DNA of 64,000 nt from Bacteroidota bacterium (GTDB taxonomy: Bacteria; Bacteroidota; Bacteroidia; Palsa-948): assembly GCA_003164895.1 (NCBI GenBank), contig PLUL01000021.1:124001-188000 (forward strand), read 5' to 3'. The position numbers were made by a program, and so were the translations under genes. Of this stretch, positions 61,770 to 64,000 are shown one piece after another. How positions within the stretch are numbered: the first letter of the stretch is position 1; every line of letters starts with the position of its first letter. The notes beneath the pieces are model-generated. The model did no database searches and was not told the DNA's origin. It worked only from the letters and a program-made list of their open reading frames with translations.

Positions 61770-63536
61770 TTAGTTGATTTTTACAATCTTAAATGATTGA
61801 TATTTATTATTCAAAATAATATTCATTAAATATAATCCGTTTTCCAAAGATGATAAATCAATCTTGCCAACTCCTGAATCGTTCATCTGATTTGGTTTTA
61901 TCTTATTTCCTCTCATGTCAAATATTTCAACATTAAAACTTTCAACAGGTTCGGAATATTTCAGATAGAGAATATTTTTTGTTGGATTTGGATAAATGGA
62001 GATGAACAAATTATTTCCTTTTTCATTTTGTATTGAAGTAATGTTGCCGTGTTCCACTGCACCAATATCAATGCGAGAATTAATTATCCGAGTGTTGCCA
62101 AAAAAATCCAATTCATTATTTATAATGACATGAATCGGATCACCTTTGTCAACACAACCACTGCCGGATTGTAGAGAAAAATTTATTGTTGCCGGATTTG
62201 CAATGTTTGAATTTACAAAAGTCGGATCAGCATACATTGAATTTGCATCTTGCGATGTACCGGTTTGATATGCGGAAAAGCCAGTATAATTTGTCGTGTT
62301 GAACTTGAATTGAATTAAGTTTTGCGCGCTTGTTCCCGAGTTTGAAAAATAATCATTGTAATTATAACTGTTGCTCTGCAAGCTTGCGTAATCAGAACTC
62401 AGCACAATGTTTTGATTGCTGGTAAAAGCTATATTATTTTCGAATAAACAATTACTGACTTTTGAAAGATAAAATTCCCCCATCCCACTTTGTGAATAAT
62501 CGTTATTGAATAAAACATTATTGCTCACGGTACATTTCAAAACTTGTCCTGTGGTTGGATAGTTATAACCTCCAATAGCAAGTCCAGCTGTTTGGTTATT
62601 AAAAAAAATATTGCCTCGCACGGTTACGCTATCAAGAGTTCCAACTTGTTCACATCCAATTTCAATTCCATAACCGTTTCCATACGATTTATTTCTTTCA
62701 ACAATTATTTTTCTGCCTCCATCCACATACAATCCGCCTGACGTAGCATACAACGAAACATTATTATAAGTTTCATTATCGCTCACGGTTCCGTTTCGCG
62801 CCTGGTCGGTTGCAGGATTACTGCTGGTTTGATAATGTCCGGCACAAAGAATTCCGATGTTTGTATTGTCATGAACTTTATTGTGCGAAATAATAAAACC
62901 GCTCACGTTTCCATCCAGCGTAAGATTTTCACTGAAGCCATTTATATTGTTTCGTATTTCATTACTGTCAACTACCAAATTGGAAATTGAAGCGGAAGCA
63001 TTATCGCCATACACAACAAACGGATTACAATTATCATTTGAAGTTGGAATGGTGGAAGCGCTGACAGTCCACCTAATATTTTGAATAAGATTTTTTTTGA
63101 TGGTAATATTTTCTGAAGCTCCATTAATAGTTATTCCGATCGAACCATTTCCCAATGTGTTTTGAAAAATAAGTCCTTGAATCGTTACAAAACTTTTATC
63201 GGTGATAGAGAGCAGCGTTACGTTTGCATTGTTTCCATTCACCTTCACAGAATCATTTTGATAATTTCGAAAAACAATTTGATTGCCAGAAGTTCCCGAA
63301 ACATTAACGGTAAGTTGTTCCATGTATGTTCCGCCTTTTATATACACAGTACTTCCGGCAGAAGATATATTCATCGCATGTTGAATGGTTTTCCATGCGG
63401 ATGCCAATGAATTCCCTGTGTTCGAATCATTTCCACTTCCTCCATCTACATAAAATGATTGAGAAAAACTTATTGTGGTACTGATCAAATTTGTCAATAT
63501 GAAAACGAGAAAAAAGGTCTGTTTAAAATTTCTCAT
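61770..63536 (-). CDS. T9SS-sorted parallel beta-helix protein
   Basis: A 588-residue exported protein (signal peptide ending TISFSQ). FYVDGGSGNDSNTGNSLASA and WKTIQHAMNISSAGSTVYIK introduce a DUF1565/pectate-lyase-like right-handed beta-helix. Its coils are seen as repeated short strands with Asn ladders (ENITIKKNLIQNI, LVVDSNEIRNNINGF, KCTVSNNVLFNND). The last ~75 residues are a type A sorting domain (ISIYPNPTKNILYLKYSE, VEIFDMRGNKI, ENGLYLMNIIL). The role is probably surface carbohydrate binding or cleavage; catalytic residues were not identified. It has a consensus -7 element 16 bases upstream and leads into the TlpA-like gene. Confidence 0.93.
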   Translation of the reverse strand: MRNFKQTFFLVFILTNLISTTISFSQSFYVDGGSGNDSNTGNSLASAWKTIQHAMNISSAGSTVYIKGGTYMEQLTVNVSGTSGNQIVFRNYQNDSVKVNGNNANVTLLSITDKSFVTIQGLIFQNTLGNGSIGITINGASENITIKKNLIQNIRWTVSASTIPTSNDNCNPFVVYGDNASASISNLVVDSNEIRNNINGFSENLTLDGNVSGFIISHNKVHDNTNIGILCAGHYQTSSNPATDQARNGTVSDNETYNNVSLYATSGGLYVDGGRKIIVERNKSYGNGYGIEIGCEQVGTLDSVTVRGNIFFNNQTAGLAIGGYNYPTTGQVLKCTVSNNVLFNNDYSQSGMGEFYLSKVSNCLFENNIAFTSNQNIVLSSDYASLQSNSYNYNDYFSNSGTSAQNLIQFKFNTTNYTGFSAYQTGTSQDANSMYADPTFVNSNIANPATINFSLQSGSGCVDKGDPIHVIINNELDFFGNTRIINSRIDIGAVEHGNITSIQNEKGNNLFISIYPNPTKNILYLKYSEPVESFNVEIFDMRGNKIKPNQMNDSGVGKIDLSSLENGLYLMNIILNNKYQSFKIVKIN

Positions 63537-63552
63537 GGAATACTTGGATAAA

Positions 63553-63560
63553 CAAAGGTA
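63553..63560 (-). promoter_or_regulatory. Bacteroidota -7 promoter element for the beta-helix gene
   Basis: The minus strand reads TACCTTTG (TAnnTTTG), 16 bases before the ATG at 63536. The -33 region is unclear. Confidence 0.55.
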
Positions 63561-63585
63561 GAAAAACAGATGACTGAAGATAAAT

Positions 63586-64000
63586 TCAAGTTCGTTGCAG
63601 CTTTTCCAATTGTTTTTGTTTTTCCGGTTGGCGCAACTCTCGTGCAGTTTGGGTGAAATATTTATGATTACTTAGAAAATTTATTTGCCTTTGATTCCAT
63701 TGATTTTCGTCAAGAGAGTTTCCATTGGCATTTAATTCATCAAACAATGTTTTTCCAATGGAAGGAAAATCAGTTCTGCCGAGATAATCCAGATCCGCAT
63801 CCACCAGAATTTCTTCAAGAATATTTTTTGGAGATTGCGGAATTTTTGTCGCCATAATCATTCCGCAGATAATTTCTATTTCTTCGGAAGTAAAATTAAA
63901 CTTCGGTAAAAACTCACGGGCAATTTCGCAGCCAATCACTTCGTTTTCCTTGTATTGCTTAACAAATCCTGAATCGTGAAGAAGCGCTGCAATTTTTACT
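63586..64000 (-). CDS. HD-domain protein, N-terminus cut by the right window edge
   Basis: An open frame enters at the right edge and stops at 63586 (TGA), giving 138 complete codons. The visible part starts VKIAALLHDSGFVKQY, with the His-Asp pair of HD-type metal-dependent phosphohydrolases. It continues with a conserved helix (EVIGCEIAREFLPKF), a third helix (SEEIEIICGMIMAT) and DADLDYLGR, a further metal-ligand motif. These enzymes usually hydrolyse nucleotides or phosphodiesters. A GTG at 63937-63939 is in frame but would drop the HD pair, so the true start lies beyond 64000. Confidence 0.85.
   Translation of the reverse strand, partial: VKIAALLHDSGFVKQYKENEVIGCEIAREFLPKFNFTSEEIEIICGMIMATKIPQSPKNILEEILVDADLDYLGRTDFPSIGKTLFDELNANGNSLDENQWNQRQINFLSNHKYFTQTARELRQPEKQKQLEKLQRT

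Overview
The window looks like a chromosomal segment of a low-GC member of the Bacteroidota. Supporting signs are C-terminal type IX secretion (T9SS) sorting domains, BshA of bacillithiol synthesis, a moxR-bat operon, several CarboxypepD_reg/plug/beta-barrel outer-membrane proteins, a TerC protein, DUF4199, the Mpl muropeptide ligase, a Rho with a long N-terminal insertion, and many promoters with the Bacteroidota -7 element TAnnTTTG. I see no rRNA, no complete tRNA, no CRISPR array, no phage genes and no intact transposase. The species cannot be named from sequence alone.

Layout. 1-4200: bcp-recA-TPR lipoprotein (minus strand), then terC flanked by palindromic repeats, then padR. 3873-11546 (plus): PadR regulator, PspC-domain membrane protein, small membrane protein and two large beta-barrel proteins. 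11566-12978: a GloVer-repeat T9SS protein. 13116-18979 (plus): Spy-like protein, acyl carrier protein, a lipoprotein with a Gly/Met/His-rich tail, a matching beta-barrel protein, DUF3817, bshA. 18982-25004 (minus): outer-membrane proteins, an M13 peptidase, a half-length asparaginase, lipoproteins and a 21-bp tandem array. 25258-30763: TonB-type receptor, ABC exporter, truA, a small barrel. 30898-41949 (plus): moxR, DUF58, BatD-like protein, batA, an orphan gene, batB, batC, batD, batE and a phosphoesterase, followed by rho under its own promoter. 41963-44795: DUF4199 protein, mpl and an MBL-fold hydrolase. 45089-58431 (minus): two paralogous two-gene T9SS cassettes. 58629-64000: hldD, a Rieske-like lipoprotein, a basic secreted protein, a TlpA-like protein, a T9SS beta-helix protein and a cut HD-domain gene.

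The most unusual material lies in three places. First, the duplicated T9SS cassettes: in each, a sorted surface protein is followed with zero spacing (TAAATG) by a secreted partner that lacks a recognisable sorting domain but ends in a conserved Ig-like module. Second, dispersed short repeats (CTACGAATTACGAAT-type palindromes and simple 'word' repeats) fill whole promoter regions and also encode signal peptides, a sorting domain and a loop of HldD. Third, two unrelated intergenic arrays (23131-23487 and 44849-44932) share an exact 21-bp period with two unit types. Statements about function are family-based inference unless a motif is cited.
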